A DNA stretch of 64,000 nucleotides, from positions 1,193,333 through 1,257,332 of the forward strand of contig NZ_JAMTCR010000003.1 in the NCBI RefSeq assembly GCF_024171945.1, written 5' to 3'. The notes under the pieces are model-generated. The model did no database searches, was not told the origin of the DNA, and saw nothing but the letters and a program-made list of their open reading frames with translations. Positions 47,061 through 56,379 of this stretch are shown in pieces. Position numbers and translations under genes: made by a program. Position 1 is the first letter of the stretch; every line of letters begins with the position of its first letter. This DNA comes from Actinokineospora globicatena. Lineage in GTDB: Bacteria; Actinomycetota; Actinomycetes; Mycobacteriales; Pseudonocardiaceae.

Positions 47061-48734
47061 ATGCCACCGACGCCCGAGGACCCCGCCCCAGCCGACGCCC
47101 CGGTCGACGCCGTCGCGCCGCTGGCCAGGGGCCTGCTGCTGACCCGGCTGCTCACCGACGCGGGCGGCACCCTCAGCCCCAGCGAGCTGCAGCGGGCCAG
47201 CGGCCTGGCGCGCTCGACGGTGGACCGGGTCGTGGCGACGCTGGAGCGGATGGGCTACCTGCGGGTCGATCGGCGCGAGGTCACCCTGGCGCCCCGGCTG
47301 CTCGAGCTGGGCAACGCCTACCTGGCCGCGCTGGGCGTCCCGGACCGGCTCGGCCCCCGGGCCCGGCGGCTGGCCCTGGAGCTCGACGAGTCGGTGTCGC
47401 TGGCGGTCGGCGACGGCGACGGGGTCCGGTTCGTCCAGCACGCCACCCGCCGCCGGGCCGTGTCGCTGACCTTCGGCATCGGCGACCTGCTGCCCGCCGA
47501 GCGGACCGCCGCCGGGCAGCTGGTGGCCACCGGCTGGACCGAGGCGGACTGGGCGCGCTGGCGGGAGCGGCGCGCGGCCGACCCCGACGACAACGGCTTC
47601 CCCGCCGTCGGCCCCCGGCAGGGACCCGCCCCCGACTTCCCCGCCCTGGTGGCGTTGGCGGCGGAGCGGGGGTGGGCGGTCGACGACCAACTGGTCGAGC
47701 GCGGGCTGGTGGCGTTGGCCGTACCGGTGCGGTCGCCGGACGGGCGGGTGGCGTGCGTGGCGAGCGTGTCGAGCCACACCAGCCGCCACACCGCCGAGTC
47801 GCTGCGCGAGCAACTGCTGCCGTGCCTGCGCGACGCCATCGCCGCCATGGAGCACGACCTGCGCGCCGAGGGGCCCACCGGCGCCGACCGGGCCGGGAGC
47901 GGCGTGGGCCTGGCGGCGTGGACCGGGGCGTCGAAGCAGGAGCTGGGCCGGGAGTTCATCGAGTCGCTGGCCAGGGGGCTGACGGTGCTCACCGCGTTCG
48001 ACGCGGGCCGGGCCGAGCTGGGCCTGAGCGCGGTCGCCACCGCCACCGGCCTGGCCAGGGCGACCGCGCGGCGGGCGCTGATCACGCTGGTGCACCTGGG
48101 CTACGTCAGCACCGACGGCCGCCTGTTCCGCCCGACGCCGCGGGTGCTCGGCCTGGGCTTCCCGGTGCTGGCGGCGACGACCCTGGCCAGGATCGCGACC
48201 CCGCACCTGGAGGAGCTGGCGGTCCAGGTGCGGGACTCGTCGTCGCTGGCGGTGGCCGCCGAGGACGACGGCGACATCCAGTACGTGGCCAGGGCGGCGA
48301 CCCGGCGGATCATGGACATCGACATCACGCTGGGCACCCGGTTCCCGGCGTACGCGACCGGGATGGGCCGGGTGCTGCTGGCCAGCCTGCCGCCCGCGGA
48401 GCTGCGGCGGCGCCTGGAGCGCACCGAGCAGCGGCCGCTGACCCCGCACACCATCACCAGCCGCGCGGGCCTGGTCGACGCGCTCGACCGGGTTCGGGCG
48501 GACGGGTACGCGATGGTCGACGAGGAGCTGGAGATCGGCGTGCGGTCGGTCGCGGTGCCGGTGCGCGACCGGGCCGGAGCGGTGGTCGCGGCCGTGAACG
48601 TGGCGATGCACAGCGAGCGCCGGACGCCGCGGGAGTGCGTGGACGAGGTGCTGCCCCTGCTGCGCGCCGCGGCCACCGCCATCGAGGCCGACCTGCACGT
48701 CACCGAGCGCTTCGCGACCGTGCCGAAGGTCTGA
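47061..48734 (+). CDS. Fused double IclR-family regulator of the pca operon
   Basis: Protein of 557 aa that contains two complete IclR units in one chain. Unit 1 (about 15-265) has helix-turn-helix LSPSELQRASGLARSTVDRV and a GAF-like effector domain; unit 2 (about 295-550) has LSAVATATGLARATARRAL and a better preserved effector domain with ATGMGRVLLASLP and EELEIGVRSVAVPV. PcaR/PcaU/PobR-type IclR regulators bind protocatechuate, beta-ketoadipate or 4-hydroxybenzoate, and double forms occur next to pca genes in actinomycetes. It lies 197 nt upstream of pcaI on the same strand and is expected to control it. GGAGAG before ATG. Confidence 0.88.
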   Translation: MPPTPEDPAPADAPVDAVAPLARGLLLTRLLTDAGGTLSPSELQRASGLARSTVDRVVATLERMGYLRVDRREVTLAPRLLELGNAYLAALGVPDRLGPRARRLALELDESVSLAVGDGDGVRFVQHATRRRAVSLTFGIGDLLPAERTAAGQLVATGWTEADWARWRERRAADPDDNGFPAVGPRQGPAPDFPALVALAAERGWAVDDQLVERGLVALAVPVRSPDGRVACVASVSSHTSRHTAESLREQLLPCLRDAIAAMEHDLRAEGPTGADRAGSGVGLAAWTGASKQELGREFIESLARGLTVLTAFDAGRAELGLSAVATATGLARATARRALITLVHLGYVSTDGRLFRPTPRVLGLGFPVLAATTLARIATPHLEELAVQVRDSSSLAVAAEDDGDIQYVARAATRRIMDIDITLGTRFPAYATGMGRVLLASLPPAELRRRLERTEQRPLTPHTITSRAGLVDALDRVRADGYAMVDEELEIGVRSVAVPVRDRAGAVVAAVNVAMHSERRTPRECVDEVLPLLRAAATAIEADLHVTERFATVPKV

Positions 48735-48931
48735 GCGGCGCACCCGGCCGCGGTGTCCACCTGCCGCGCCGCGGGCCGCTGAACAGCCCCGCTCCCCTGC
48801 CCCGACCAGCCCACGCGGGGCGTAGCGAACTTCCGGTCCGGTTGACACGGCCGTGACCCTGGCCCGACACTCGTGCGCGGGAACTACGGTGAAGACAAGT
48901 TCACCAGGCGAACACGACCGGGTGGGGGCGC

Positions 48932-49693
48932 ATGGACAAGGTCATCGGCAGCGCCAAGGAGGCGGTGGCCGACATCGGCGACGGCGCCGCGCTCGCGGTC
49001 GGCGGGTTCGGCCTCAGCGGCGTGCCCACCACCCTGATCGAGGCGCTGCACGAGGCGGGCGTCGGCGGGCTGCACGTGGTGTCCAACAACTGCGGCGCGC
49101 TCGAGTCCGGGCTGGCGGTGCTGCTCGCGGCCGGGCGGATCGCGCGGGTCACCGGGTCCTACATCGGCGCCAACGCCGAGTTCGCCCGCCAGTACCTGGC
49201 CGGTGAGCTGGAGGTCGAGCTGATCCCGCAGGGCACCCTCGCCGAGCGGCTGCGCTCCGGCGGGCACGGCATCCCGGCGTTCTTCACCCCGGCCGGGGTC
49301 GGCACGCAGGTCGCCGAGGGCGGCATGCCGTGGCGCTACCACCCCGACGGCTCGGTCGCGATCAGCTCCCCGGCCAAGGAGATCCGCGAGTTCGACGGCG
49401 TCTCCTACGTCCTGGAGCGCGGCATCACCACCGACTTCGCGCTGGTGCGGGCCGCGATCGGCGACCGGCACGGCAACCTGGTCTTCACCAAGTCCGCGCG
49501 CAACTTCAACCCGCTGGCCGCGATGGCCGGGCGGGTGACCGTCGCGGAGGTCGAGCGGCTGGTCGAGCCGGGCGAGATCGACCCGGACCACGTGCACCTG
49601 CCCGGCGTGTTCGTGCAGCGGGTGGTCGAGCTGACCCCGGCGCAGGCGGCGGACAAGAAGATCGAGTTCCGCACCACCCGGCGGGCCGACTGA
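48932..49693 (+). CDS. pcaI: 3-oxoadipate CoA-transferase subunit A
   Basis: Protein of 253 aa of the CoA-transferase alpha family: [17 protein letters not shown] near the N terminus, then VSNNCG and [14 protein letters not shown]. With PcaJ it transfers CoA from succinyl-CoA to 3-oxoadipate. The stop codon TGA shares its last base with the pcaJ ATG (TGATG), giving tight coupling and a fixed subunit ratio. Confidence 0.92.
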   Translation: MDKVIGSAKEAVADIGDGAALAVGGFGLSGVPTTLIEALHEAGVGGLHVVSNNCGALESGLAVLLAAGRIARVTGSYIGANAEFARQYLAGELEVELIPQGTLAERLRSGGHGIPAFFTPAGVGTQVAEGGMPWRYHPDGSVAISSPAKEIREFDGVSYVLERGITTDFALVRAAIGDRHGNLVFTKSARNFNPLAAMAGRVTVAEVERLVEPGEIDPDHVHLPGVFVQRVVELTPAQAADKKIEFRTTRRAD

Positions 49694-50325
49694 TGGCCTG
49701 GACCAGGGAGCAGATGGCGGCGCGGGCGGCGGCGGAACTGCGCGACGGCGAGTACGTGAACCTGGGCATCGGGTTGCCCACGCTGATCCCCGAGCACCTG
49801 CCGCCGGGGGTGAGCGTCACCCTGGAGTCGGAGAACGGGATCCTGGGCACCGGGCCGTTCCCCACCGCGGACGCGGTCGACCCGGACCTGATCAACGCGG
49901 GCAAGCAGACCGTGACGGTGCTGCCCGGGGCGTCCTACTTCGACTCGGCGCTGTCGTTCGGGATGATCCGCGGCGGCCACATCGACACCGCGGTGCTCGG
50001 CGCCATGCAGGTCTCGGCCACCGGCGACCTGGCCAACTGGGCGGTGCCCGGCAAGCTGGTCACCGGCATCGGCGGCGCGATGGACCTGGTGCACGGCGCC
50101 CGCCGGGTCGTGGTGATCATGACGCACACCACCAAGGACGGCGCGCCCAAGCTGGTGCGCGAGTGCACCCTGCCGCTGACCGGGCGCCGCTGCGTGCACC
50201 GGGTGATCACCGACCTCGCCGTCCTCGACATCGGCCCCACCGGGGTGGTGCTGGTCGAGACGGCGCCGGGGGTCAGCGCGGCCGAGGTGGCCGCGAAGAC
50301 CGACGCCGAGTTGCACGCGTGCTGA
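49693..50325 (+). CDS. pcaJ: 3-oxoadipate CoA-transferase subunit B
   Basis: Protein of 210 aa carrying the active-site glutamate in [10 protein letters not shown], and [15 protein letters not shown] at the front. [11 protein letters not shown] is also typical of beta subunits. Coupled to pcaI by one shared base. The next gene starts 15 nt after its stop. Confidence 0.93.
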   Translation: MAWTREQMAARAAAELRDGEYVNLGIGLPTLIPEHLPPGVSVTLESENGILGTGPFPTADAVDPDLINAGKQTVTVLPGASYFDSALSFGMIRGGHIDTAVLGAMQVSATGDLANWAVPGKLVTGIGGAMDLVHGARRVVVIMTHTTKDGAPKLVRECTLPLTGRRCVHRVITDLAVLDIGPTGVVLVETAPGVSAAEVAAKTDAELHAC

Positions 50326-50339
50326 GGGGAGCAACGCCG

Positions 50340-51110
50340 TTGTCGACGCGACCGCTGACACCGCTGACCGGGGACCCGACCCAACGCGACATCGACGCGG
50401 CGATGGCCGAGGCCGACCAGGTGCCGCCGCCGGACCCGCACCACCCCAACCGCGACTACCCGCCCTACCGCAGCAGCGCGTTGCGCCACCCCAAGCAGGC
50501 GCCGCTGCCGGTGGTGGACCCGGAGGCGGTCGAGCTGACCGGGCCGGTGTTCGGGGTGACCGACGTGTCCACGTTGGACAACGACCTCACCCTCGGCCAG
50601 ACCGGGGAACCGGCGGGGCAGCGGATCACCATCACCGGGCGGGTGCTCGACCGGACCGGGCGGCCGCTGGCGGGGCAACTGGTGGAGGTCTGGCAGGCCA
50701 ACGCCGCGGGCCGCTACGCCCACGACCTCGACCAGCACCCGGCGCCGCTGGACCCGAACTTCACCGGCTTCGGCCGCTGCCTGACCGACGCCGACGGCGA
50801 GTTCAACTTCACCACCATCCGGCCCGGCGCCTACCCGTGGCGCAACCACCTCAACGCGTGGCGGCCGGCGCACATCCACTTCTCGTTGTTCGGCACCGCG
50901 TTCACCCAGCGCATGGTCACCCAGATGTACTTCCCGGGCGACCCGCTGTTCCCGTACGACCCGGTGCTGCGGTCGGTCACCGACCAGTCCGCGCGCGAGC
51001 GGCTGGTGGCCCGCTACGACCACGACCTGTCGCTGCCCGAGTGGACATTGGGCTACCGCTGGGACATCGTCTTGGGTGGACCGTCCCGCACCCTGTTCGA
51101 GGACCGATGA
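50340..51110 (+). CDS. pcaH: Protocatechuate 3,4-dioxygenase beta subunit
   Basis: Protein of 256 aa, an intradiol ring-cleavage enzyme subunit that carries the catalytic Fe(III). The four ligands are all present: the tyrosine in GRYAHD, the tyrosine in GAYPWRN, and both histidines in PAHIHF. It cleaves protocatechuate to 3-carboxy-cis,cis-muconate with PcaG. A TTG start is chosen because AGGGGAG precedes it by 8 nt; a GTG at 50319 would overlap the pcaJ stop. The stop codon region is part of a 20-bp tandem duplication. Confidence 0.92.
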   Translation: MSTRPLTPLTGDPTQRDIDAAMAEADQVPPPDPHHPNRDYPPYRSSALRHPKQAPLPVVDPEAVELTGPVFGVTDVSTLDNDLTLGQTGEPAGQRITITGRVLDRTGRPLAGQLVEVWQANAAGRYAHDLDQHPAPLDPNFTGFGRCLTDADGEFNFTTIRPGAYPWRNHLNAWRPAHIHFSLFGTAFTQRMVTQMYFPGDPLFPYDPVLRSVTDQSARERLVARYDHDLSLPEWTLGYRWDIVLGGPSRTLFEDR

Positions 51111-51134
51111 CGCCGTTCGAGGATCGATGACCCC
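51095..51134. repeat. 20-bp tandem duplication at the pcaH-pcaG junction
   Basis: Units GTTCGAGGACCGATGACGCC (51095) and a copy at 51115 differ at two positions. The duplication gives two successive ATGA junctions. The first ATG (51108) opens a seven-codon reading, MTPFEDR, that stops just where the true pcaG ATG begins. Confidence 0.9.
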
Positions 51135-51738
51135 AGAGCTCACCACCAGTCCAGGCTCCCCCGCCTGGCTCCCACCCACCCCGGCGCAGACCGTCGGCCC
51201 GTTCTTCGGCTACGCCCTGCCCTTCCCCGGCGGCGCCTGCATGGCCTCCGACGGCGACCCGCACCAGATCACCCTGCACGGCCAGGTCCTCGACGGCGCG
51301 GGCAGCCCGGTCCCCGACGCCCTGGTCGAGATCTGGCAAGCCGACCACGACGGCTCCCTCGTCGGCGCCCCCGGCACCCTGCGCCACGACCAGGTGACCA
51401 GCCGAGTCCTCGGCCGCGACGGCATCCGCTTCACCGGCTTCGGCCGAGTCCCCACCGACGCTGACGGCCACTGGGCGGTGCGCACGGTGGCCCCGGGCCC
51501 CCATCGACCGGGCGCTACGCCGTACTTGGCGGTGGCGGTGTTCGCTCGTGGGCTGCTGCACCACTTGCACACTCGGATCTACTTGCCGGACCAGGTGGAC
51601 CAGGTGCGCGCGGACTTCCCTGCCTTGGCGGAGGAACGGCTGTCCACGCTCCTGGCGGAACGGGAACGCGGGGAGCTGTACCGGTTCGACATCCGGCTCC
51701 AGGGCCCACGGGAGACGGTGTTCTTTGACTTCCCGTGA
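51127..51738 (+). CDS. pcaG: Protocatechuate 3,4-dioxygenase alpha subunit
   Basis: Protein of 203 aa with the intradiol beta-sandwich but no full iron site, as normal for PcaG. It opens TPAQTVGPFFGYALPF and has RFTGFGRVPTDADG and LHTRIYLPD. It pairs with PcaH. ATG 51127 is the second of two duplicated starts; the first is a dead-end of seven codons. The last 14 nt overlap the pcaL start. Confidence 0.92.
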   Translation: MTPELTTSPGSPAWLPPTPAQTVGPFFGYALPFPGGACMASDGDPHQITLHGQVLDGAGSPVPDALVEIWQADHDGSLVGAPGTLRHDQVTSRVLGRDGIRFTGFGRVPTDADGHWAVRTVAPGPHRPGATPYLAVAVFARGLLHHLHTRIYLPDQVDQVRADFPALAEERLSTLLAERERGELYRFDIRLQGPRETVFFDFP

Positions 51739-52837
51739 GCTGACCTACCGGGTGGATGGCGCTTCGGGTGCGCCGCCATTGGTTCTTGGGCCTTCCGTGG
51801 GGACTAGTAGTGCCGTGTGGGATCACCAGGTTCCCGCACTGGCTCGGCGGTTCCGCGTGGTGCGGTTCGAGTTGCCTGGTCACGCGGGGACTCCGGCGTT
51901 GGGTGCTGGGGCGGTGATCGAGGACCTGGCGCGGATGGTGTTGGGGTTGGCTGATTCGCTGGGGTGGCGGCGGTTTCACTACGCGGGGATCTCGATCAGT
52001 GGGGCGATCGGGGCGACGGTGGCGTTGGTTGCGCCGGAGCGGGTGTTGAGTTTGGCGATGGTGTGTTCGGCGGCGCGGTTCGGGGAGCCGAGGCAGTGGC
52101 GGGAGCGGGCGGAGTTGGTGCGCGCTCGAGGTACGGCGTCGTTGTTGGAGCCGACGGTGGCGCGGTGGTTCGCCGATCCGGTGGCGGCGGCGTCGCCGTT
52201 GGGGCGGCGGCTGGTCGAGGATCTGGCCACTGTGGACACAGCGGGGTACGCGGCGTGCTGTGACGCCCTGTCCACATACGACATCCGCGACCGGCTGGCG
52301 GAGATCCAGGCGCCGACGTTCGTCATCGCGGGGCGATCCGATCCGGCGACGCCACCCGCGCAAGCCAGGGAACTGGTCGACGGCATCCCCGGCGCGAGCC
52401 TCACCGAGATCAACGGGGCCGCGCACCTGGCCGTGGTGGACCGTCCGGACGCGGTGACCGCTGCCCTGCTGACGTTCCTGGACCAAGGCGGCCCGGGGAT
52501 GCGCGTGCGGCGCGAGGTCCTCGGTGACGCCCACGTCGACGCCGCGATCGCCAAGACCACGCCGTTCACCGAGGCGTTCCAGGACCTGATCACCCGGTAC
52601 GCGTGGGGCGAGATCTGGACCCGCCCCGGCCTGGACCGCCGCACCCGCAGCGCGATCACGTTGATGGCGCTGGTGGCACGCGGGCACCACGACGAGCTGG
52701 CGATGCACGTGCGGGCCGCGCTGGGCAACGGCCTGACCCGCGACGAGATCGGTGAGGTGCTGCTGCAGTCCGCGATCTACTGCGGGGTGCCCGCCGCCAA
52801 CTCCGCGTTCGCCGTCGCACAACGGGTTCTGGAGTGA
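51725..52837 (+). CDS. pcaL: Fused 3-oxoadipate enol-lactonase / 4-carboxymuconolactone decarboxylase
   Basis: Bifunctional protein of 370 aa. Residues 1-245 are the alpha/beta-hydrolase PcaD with LVLGPSVGTS, the nucleophile elbow AGISISGA and the late histidine NGAAHLAVV. Residues 255-370 are PcaC with TRRTRSAITLMALVARGHHDE-like sequence (read as RSAITLMALVA) and LLQSAIYCGVPAANSAF. It turns 4-carboxymuconolactone into 3-oxoadipate. The TTG start overlaps the pcaG end and restores the normal N-terminal beta strand LTYRVDG; GTG at 51752 would cut it off. Confidence 0.92.
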   Translation: MTSRELTYRVDGASGAPPLVLGPSVGTSSAVWDHQVPALARRFRVVRFELPGHAGTPALGAGAVIEDLARMVLGLADSLGWRRFHYAGISISGAIGATVALVAPERVLSLAMVCSAARFGEPRQWRERAELVRARGTASLLEPTVARWFADPVAAASPLGRRLVEDLATVDTAGYAACCDALSTYDIRDRLAEIQAPTFVIAGRSDPATPPAQARELVDGIPGASLTEINGAAHLAVVDRPDAVTAALLTFLDQGGPGMRVRREVLGDAHVDAAIAKTTPFTEAFQDLITRYAWGEIWTRPGLDRRTRSAITLMALVARGHHDELAMHVRAALGNGLTRDEIGEVLLQSAIYCGVPAANSAFAVAQRVLE

Positions 52838-53967
52838 GCTTGCTGGTCGGGATCGTCGGCGCCGGACCAGCGGGGTTGCTGCTGGCCCGGTTGCTGCACC
52901 GGGCGGGGATCGACAGCGTCGTGTTCGAGAGCCGCGACCGCGAGTACGTCGAACGGCGGCAGCGGGCGGGCATCCTCGAACAGGCCACAGTGGACACACT
53001 GCGCGCGGCGGGCGCGGCCGACCGGCTGGAGCGCGAGGGCATCCCGCACGACGGCATCGACCTCGTGTTCGACGGCGCCGCGCACCGGGTCGACTTCCTC
53101 GGCACGACCGGCGCCCGGGTGTGGATCTACGCGCAGACCGAGGTGGTCAAGGACCTGATCGCGCTGCGGGTGGCCGACGACCTGCCGCTGCTGTTCGACA
53201 CCCCGGTGCTCGCGCTGACCGACCTCGACGGCCGACCGACCGTGCACCACGCCGGTGGTCAGGTCGTGTGCGACTACGTGGTCGGCGCCGACGGCTTCCA
53301 CGGGGTCACGCGCGGGTTGGTGCCGGGCGTGGTGCACGAGCGCACGTTCCCGTACTCCTGGCTGGGCATCCTGGCCGACGCGCCGCCGGTGCACCACGAA
53401 CTCGTGTACGCCCACTCCCGCCGCGGTTTCGCGCTGGCCAGCATGCGCTCCCCCACCGTGAGCAGGCTCTACCTCCAGGTCCCCAACGGCACCGAGCCCT
53501 GGCCGGACGACGAGATCTGGACCGAACTCGACCACCGCCTCGGCGACCACCACCCCCAGCGCGGCCCGATCACCGCCAAGTCGGTCCTGCCCATGCGCGC
53601 CTGCGTCGCCGAGACCCTGCGCCACGGCACCCTGTTCCTCGCGGGCGACGCCGCCCACATCGTGCCGCCCACCGGCGCCAAGGGCCTCAACCTCGCGGCC
53701 GCCGACGTCACCCTGCTGGCAGCCGCCTTCGACCACCTGCACCGCACCGGCTCACCGGACCTGCTGGACGCCTACGAACACACCGCGCTGCGCGGGATCT
53801 GGCGAGCGGAGCACTTCTCGCACTTCATGACCACGACGCTGCACCTGGCCCCGGGCCAGTCGGAGTTCGACACCCAACTCCAACTGGCCCACCTCCGCCA
53901 CATCGTCTCGTCCCGCGCCGCCGCCACCAGCCTCGCCGAGAACTACACCGGCACCGCACGCACCTAG
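52834..53967 (+). CDS. pobA: 4-hydroxybenzoate 3-monooxygenase
   Basis: Flavoprotein of 377 aa with GIVGAGPAGLLLARLL for FAD, ERRQRAGILEQ in the substrate loop as in PobA, and LAGDAAHIVPPTGAKGLNLA as the second FAD motif. It makes protocatechuate from 4-hydroxybenzoate and NADPH or NADH, feeding the pca genes directly upstream. The GTG start overlaps the pcaL stop (GTGA). Confidence 0.92.
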   Translation: MSLLVGIVGAGPAGLLLARLLHRAGIDSVVFESRDREYVERRQRAGILEQATVDTLRAAGAADRLEREGIPHDGIDLVFDGAAHRVDFLGTTGARVWIYAQTEVVKDLIALRVADDLPLLFDTPVLALTDLDGRPTVHHAGGQVVCDYVVGADGFHGVTRGLVPGVVHERTFPYSWLGILADAPPVHHELVYAHSRRGFALASMRSPTVSRLYLQVPNGTEPWPDDEIWTELDHRLGDHHPQRGPITAKSVLPMRACVAETLRHGTLFLAGDAAHIVPPTGAKGLNLAAADVTLLAAAFDHLHRTGSPDLLDAYEHTALRGIWRAEHFSHFMTTTLHLAPGQSEFDTQLQLAHLRHIVSSRAAATSLAENYTGTART

Positions 53968-54054
53968 GCCGGATGTCGCTGGCTCATCGCCAGATCGGCT
54001 CGGGTGTCTCACCCCTGAGACCAGCCCGAGGCCCGGGCAGGCCATGGCGCGGGA

Positions 54055-54945
54055 CTAGTTCAGGTGGCCCAGGAGGACCGGGTTCGGGACGGTGTCGACC
54101 TTCGTCGCGGTGGGGTACCAGAGGAACTGGGTGGTGGGGGCGCCGGTCTTGTCGGTGATGAGGAGGATCTCGGCGGTGCCGATGCCCTCGCCGTCGACGT
54201 TGCGGGGGTTGTTCTTGCGGCTGTCGGTGGGGCCGTGCTGGAAGGCGGTGGAGTCGGCGATGGGGACGACCCAGCGGGTGGGGTCGGCGGTGGGGGTGGG
54301 TTTGGCGGCGACGAACATGACGTGGCCGGTGTCGGTGGCGCCGGGGCCCAGGGCGTAGGTGACGATGTCGCCGGGGACGAGTTCGGCGACGGTGGTGCGG
54401 CGGGTCCAGTGGCCGTTGGTGGTGCCGGGTTCGATCTGGGCCAGCATGCTCGCCCAGTCCGCGGCGTACGGGCCGTGTTCGATGGCGCCGATGCCCAGGT
54501 CGCAGCCCGCGAGGAACCCGGCGCCCCTGGTCTCGTTGGTGATGCGGACCAGGTCGGCGTAGGCGGGGCAGGCGGCGGCGCGGAGCAGGACGTTGCCCCA
54601 GCCCGAGCAGTCGACGATGTAGGTGCCCGCCGAGCGGTTGACCGTGGTCGTGTGCTGGTAGTCCGACTTCTGGTAGGTGTCGAGCTGGTGGCGCAGCTCG
54701 GCGTAGACCGCGTCGGAGCCCTTCTCCTCGTCCTCCTGGCGGACCCGGGGCGCGGCGCGGAAGGGCTGCGTCGTGGTGGTCGTCGGCACGGCGGCGGCCG
54801 CCGAGGACCCGGTCTGGCCGGTCTTGAGGCAGCCGATCTCGTCGGCGGCCGACGCGGTCGCCGGGGTCTGCGGGGCCGGGGTGGCCGAGGAGCACGCGGT
54901 CAGCGCCAGCGCGATGACCACCGGTGCGGCGAGGCGGATCAACAT
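54055..54945 (-). CDS. Lipoprotein with NlpC/P60-like cysteine-histidine domain
   Basis: Protein of 296 aa. Lipobox LTAC at residues 15-18 and a disordered linker (TTTTTQPF) anchor it outside the membrane. The domain from about residue 80 has DCSGWGNVLLRAAACP with a candidate catalytic cysteine, VPGDIVTYALGPGATDTGHVMFVA with the histidine, and a late PIADSTAFQHG. That order is the NlpC/P60 or CHAP pattern of cell-wall amidases and endopeptidases. The pre-histidine segment is longer than usual. A weak AGGG precedes the ATG. It converges with pobA. Confidence 0.7.
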   Translation of the reverse strand: MLIRLAAPVVIALALTACSSATPAPQTPATASAADEIGCLKTGQTGSSAAAAVPTTTTTQPFRAAPRVRQEDEEKGSDAVYAELRHQLDTYQKSDYQHTTTVNRSAGTYIVDCSGWGNVLLRAAACPAYADLVRITNETRGAGFLAGCDLGIGAIEHGPYAADWASMLAQIEPGTTNGHWTRRTTVAELVPGDIVTYALGPGATDTGHVMFVAAKPTPTADPTRWVVPIADSTAFQHGPTDSRKNNPRNVDGEGIGTAEILLITDKTGAPTTQFLWYPTATKVDTVPNPVLLGHLN

Positions 54946-55022
54946 GCCCTGATCATCGACCGTCGCACCGGCCCGCCTTGAGGCGGGTCAGCACACCGGG
55001 TGACCCGCTCGCCGCGCGCGGC

Positions 55023-55355
55023 TCACTCGTCGTCGCCGTCGTGGCGCCACTGGGTGCCCGCCTCACCGGTGTCCCTGGTCCAGTGCACGACCAGCTCGTC
55101 CTTCGCGCCGAAGCGCACCAGGTGCTTGCCGACCACGGCCTCGAGCCGCTCCAGGTCCTCGGCGGCGCCGTCGACGGTCAGCAGCAGGGCGTCGGGCTCG
55201 GCGCGCAGGCTGGAGGTGCCGAACGGGAAACGCAGCTCGCCGACGCCGGAGTCGGCGTCCCAGTCGGTGTCGATCTTGCGGGCCATGTGCGCCGCCAATT
55301 GCTTGGCGTAGCGCCCAGGGCGATCGGTCACCACACGCGCGCTCGAAGTCGCCAT
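55023..55355 (-). CDS. DUF2218 family protein
   Basis: Small protein of 110 aa: TDRPGRYAKQLAAHMARKI at the front and LRFPFGTSSLRAEPDALLLT in the middle match DUF2218 proteins, which often neighbour siderophore or iron-uptake genes but have no assigned reaction. Here no iron gene is adjacent. Start at 55355 preferred because GGGAGA lies upstream. Confidence 0.78.
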   Translation of the reverse strand: MATSSARVVTDRPGRYAKQLAAHMARKIDTDWDADSGVGELRFPFGTSSLRAEPDALLLTVDGAAEDLERLEAVVGKHLVRFGAKDELVVHWTRDTGEAGTQWRHDGDDE

Positions 55356-55450
55356 GCCGCGTCTCCCGTTCAGTTCGGTCACACCGGTTCACCCGATGTT
55401 ACGTCGCCAGGTGTCGAACTTCCCGGCCTACATGACGTGCGTCGCACCGA

Positions 55451-56155
55451 TCACGCGGCCCAGCTCGACGACGTGGCCAGCTGCGACTGCTGCGCGTAGA
55501 GGCTCTGCAGCAGCTGCTTGCTCACCGCGGTGGAGTCATAAGAGGTCTGGGACAGGTCGAACTCCTGGCGCGCGCTCGCGGTGTCCTGCTGCGGCTTCGG
55601 CGGGCCTTCGATGATCTTGTCGGCCAGCTCGGACACCGCGTCGGCCGACAGCGTCGAGTCAGCGGCGCTGATGGCGGTGGTGAGGGTGGTCTTGAGGGTC
55701 TCGGCGTCCATCCCGTTGGCGGCGGCGACGTCGGTCAGCGACTCGCCGGAGGCCAGCTCCTCGTCGAGGTCGTCGATGCCGAGCGCGTCCTGCACGGCGC
55801 TGAGGGCGGAGTCGACGCGGGAGTCGCGGGGCGGCGGCGGGGGGCCACCGGGACCGCCAGGGCCACCACCCGGTCCGCCGTGGCCGCCGGGACCGGAGAG
55901 CAGATTCTGGGCGATGTCGGCGGCGTTGGCCGACGGGACGGCGCTGGTGATGGCGTCGGTGAGGGTGGACTCGCTGACGCCCTTGGCCTTGGCCAGGTCG
56001 GACAGGCTCTGCCCGTCCTTGAGGGCACTGCGCAGGTCGTCGGTGGACATGTCCAGTGCCTTGGCGGCGGCTTGGAAGGCCTTGCGCGTGGACGCGCTGT
56101 CGGGTCGCTGGGTCAACGCGGTGGTCTGCGCGCTGGAGACGCTGCTTACGTTCAT
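55451..56155 (-). CDS. Protein with two helical DLRSALKDGQSLSDLA-type repeats, unknown function
   Basis: Protein of 234 aa. Two copies of a helical repeat, SLSDLAKAKGVSESTLTDAI (about residues 48-70) and SLTDVAAANGMDAETLKTTL (about 140-160), are joined by a Gly/Pro linker with GGPGGPPPPPRDS. The Gln/Ser-rich tail is low complexity. There is no signal peptide. Similar repeats occur in uncharacterised actinobacterial and firmicute proteins, where they may bind each other or wall components. Function not known. AGGAACG upstream of the ATG. Confidence 0.6.
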   Translation of the reverse strand: MNVSSVSSAQTTALTQRPDSASTRKAFQAAAKALDMSTDDLRSALKDGQSLSDLAKAKGVSESTLTDAITSAVPSANAADIAQNLLSGPGGHGGPGGGPGGPGGPPPPPRDSRVDSALSAVQDALGIDDLDEELASGESLTDVAAANGMDAETLKTTLTTAISAADSTLSADAVSELADKIIEGPPKPQQDTASARQEFDLSQTSYDSTAVSKQLLQSLYAQQSQLATSSSWAA

Positions 56156-56379
56156 CGTTCCTGCCTCGCGGTGGGGTTCGCTTGCCCCGGGGAGGTCGGC
56201 CGCCCGCCTGCCCCATCCGAGCGAAGCGCCCGCACGCACAGCCAACTCATGGGTCGCACAGCTCCCGCCCAGGTTCGCGCAGGCCACCCGATCGGGGTGC
56301 CCGGACGGTGGAACAGAGGGGTAGCCCAGGTCAGCGCTGGGTAGCCAGAGGCGATACCCGGCGAGGAGGGGGCACAGCC

